A DNA stretch of 37,442 nucleotides, taken from the IMG/VR virus record IMGVR_UViG_3300034198_008918, positions 1 to 37,442 of that record. One strand, written 5' to 3'. Made by a program: the position numbers and the translations under genes. Numbering within the stretch: position 1 is the stretch's first letter; each line of letters starts with the position of its first letter. This DNA comes from a virus. Below are positions 36,404 to 37,442 of this stretch, in pieces. The notes below the pieces were generated by a model. That model was not told where the DNA came from and did not search any database. It was given only the letters and a program-made list of their open reading frames with translations.

Positions 36404-37162
36404 TTAGTAATACAGAAGAATACAGCCATTACCGCCGGTTCCGCGAGTAGTAGAACCGCCACCTCCGCCGCCACCACCTGAACCGCCAGTACCACCGACT
36501 CCAGATGTAGCGTTACCACCAACAGCTAGTAGTCCAGCACCACCACCACCAGCAGTAGTATTTCCAGTTCCACCTGCAAATCCCCATATGCTATTTCCGC
36601 CAACAGGTCCGGTTCCGCTGGCTGAACCAGCACCGCCGCCACCAGTCCAACCTAAACCACCAGCACCGCCACCGTATCCACCACCACCACCAGCAGTACC
36701 TGTACCACCTACAAAACCACCATTGCCGCCACCGGCAGCATAGCCTGACCCACCAGGTATACTAGAACCGCTGATTCCTCCAATTTGACCCCAATATCCA
36801 ACAGCGTTTGTTGTGTATGGGGCAGAACCAGAACCGCCTCCACCTCCACCAATAGTTCCTGCAACGCCATACCCGCCACCGCCAGCAATAAGGTTAGTTA
36901 GAAGTGTATAACCGCCATTTGCAGCAGAACCACCTGCACCAATAACACAAGGTGTTGAAGTTTTGACCATTGCCCAACCATAAGTAACTCCACCTCCGCC
37001 ACCTCCGCCAGCGTTACCTCCGGTAAGAAAACCAGAACCACCGCCACCAACAAGGATGGCATATGCCCAAGTAATATTTGACGGAATCGTAATAGAAGTA
37101 CCGGATGTAATAGTTTGTTGCAGGGTTAATCCATAAGGAGTTGCAGTATTTAGACCAGCCAT
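36404..37162 (-). CDS. Glycine-rich adhesin-like protein, copy 2 in transcription order
   Basis: The 252-aa protein begins MAGLNTATPYGLTLQQTITS, shares ITWAYAILVGGGGSGF and the C-terminal GGNGCILLYY with its neighbour, and has a different set of polyglycine-separated loops (e.g. AGTIGGGGGGSGSAPYTTNA). GAGGTAAAAA precedes the ATG. Together with its neighbours it forms a tandem array, so recombination between copies could shuffle receptor loops. Confidence 0.82.
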   Translation of the reverse strand: MAGLNTATPYGLTLQQTITSGTSITIPSNITWAYAILVGGGGSGFLTGGNAGGGGGGGVTYGWAMVKTSTPCVIGAGGSAANGGYTLLTNLIAGGGGYGVAGTIGGGGGGSGSAPYTTNAVGYWGQIGGISGSSIPGGSGYAAGGGNGGFVGGTGTAGGGGGYGGGAGGLGWTGGGGAGSASGTGPVGGNSIWGFAGGTGNTTAGGGGAGLLAVGGNATSGVGGTGGSGGGGGGGGSTTRGTGGNGCILLYY

Positions 37163-37176
37163 TTTTTACCTCACTC

Positions 37177-37442
37177 TTAGTAATAAAGAAGAATACATCC
37201 ATTGCCACCGGTACTGGCAATAATGTTACCCACTCCACCGCCACCGCCACCAGAGCCTCCGGCTCCGCCAATTGAACCGGTCCCTGCACCGCCTACTGCT
37301 AAAAGACCAGCACCACCGCCACCAGTTGACGTAGCACCAGGAGCGCCGCCTGCCCCCGCATAGCCCGACCCACCAGTAGCGTTACGAGTAGCTCCACCAC
37401 CAGCAATTCCTCCTAAACCACCATTTGAACCATTTGTTTGTG
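37177..37442 (-). CDS. Glycine-rich adhesin-like protein, copy 1 (partial, cut by window edge)
   Basis: Only the C-terminal part is present; the frame is open from the right edge to TAA at 37177-37179. It reads as polyglycine with loops (GGSGYAGAGGAPGATSTGG, GAGLLAVGGAGTG) and ends GGNGCILLYY, exactly like copies 2 and 3. The start lies beyond the window. The shared ending and GAGLLAVGG segment show common descent with the copy at 36404-37162. Confidence 0.85.
   Translation of the reverse strand, partial: QTNGSNGGLGGIAGGGATRNATGGSGYAGAGGAPGATSTGGGGAGLLAVGGAGTGSIGGAGGSGGGGGGVGNIIASTGGNGCILLYY

Larger units (their letters stand above)
35596..37442 (-). repeat. Tandem array of three paralogous glycine-rich genes
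   Basis: Three genes in a row share near-identical 5' blocks (LNTATPYGLTLQQTITSGTS) and 3' blocks (GGNGCILLYY), with divergent glycine-rich middles. Coding-strand DNA is G-rich with GGTGGT-type runs, so both homologous recombination and slippage are plausible. Confidence 0.75.

Noticed and set aside
35600-37442. G-quadruplex forming DNA on the minus strand
   Set aside because: Runs are mostly GG with few GGG and follow from glycine codons, so I do not count them as a separate signal.

Overview
This window is a stretch of a tailed-phage genome with a contractile (myovirus-type) tail. Every supported gene lies on the minus strand, so transcription runs from high to low coordinates. The host is inferred to be an actinobacterium: there is a WhiB-family gene (a family confined to Actinobacteria and their phages), a bacterial-type RecA and a SpoVS homologue. 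Base composition looks AT-leaning by eye (not computed). That, together with several small protein types that resemble ones in aquatic phages, would fit a low-GC freshwater or marine actinobacterial host such as the Nanopelagicales (acI) group. The host assignment is inference.

Layout in transcription order. (1) 37442-31972: host-recognition and accessory region. It holds three tandem glycine-rich adhesin-like genes (the first cut by the window edge), an FmdB-like zinc ribbon, an FN3 plus glycine-rich fibre protein, two conserved small structural-type proteins, and five tiny very basic or very acidic proteins. A GNRA-loop intrinsic terminator at 31942-31959 ends it. (2) 31868-17279: tail operon with neck and tail-terminator proteins, sheath, tube, a zinc-bearing assembly chaperone split by an apparent +1 frameshift, a tape measure with an embedded NlpC/P60 peptidase, baseplate hub, LysM protein, spike, gp25-like wedge, baseplate J, tail protein I with carbohydrate-binding-like modules, a small fibre protein and a membrane protein that could be a holin. 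(3) 17243-315: replication and recombination operon with a winged-helix protein, DnaC-like loader, SWIM protein, DnaB-like helicase, DnaG-like primase, dNMP kinase, SNF2 helicase, RHH and MerR-like regulators, gp32-like zinc SSB, DNA polymerase I, RecA, a Hjc-like nuclease, WhiB, Cas4-like nuclease, a UvsY-like helical protein, RuvC, a run of four Cys-rich microproteins and SpoVS. It ends at a second GNRA-loop terminator (276-301). (4) 221-12: the first gene of the next operon, apparently leaderless.

Nearly all genes are packed with ATGA, TAATG or similar stop-start overlaps, so translation is mostly coupled. The few real gaps in the replication operon (before the gene at 641, SpoVS, DNA polymerase and the gene at 17243) each hold an RNA hairpin that can pair with the Shine-Dalgarno sequence of the next gene. 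The polymerase leader can form two mutually exclusive structures. This recurring masking of ribosome sites, and the split chaperone, are the observations I find most worth following up. I found eleven genes of 39-57 codons that a 60-codon cut-off misses. No tRNA, CRISPR array, integrase, insertion sequence, terminase large subunit, portal or capsid gene was seen in this window.
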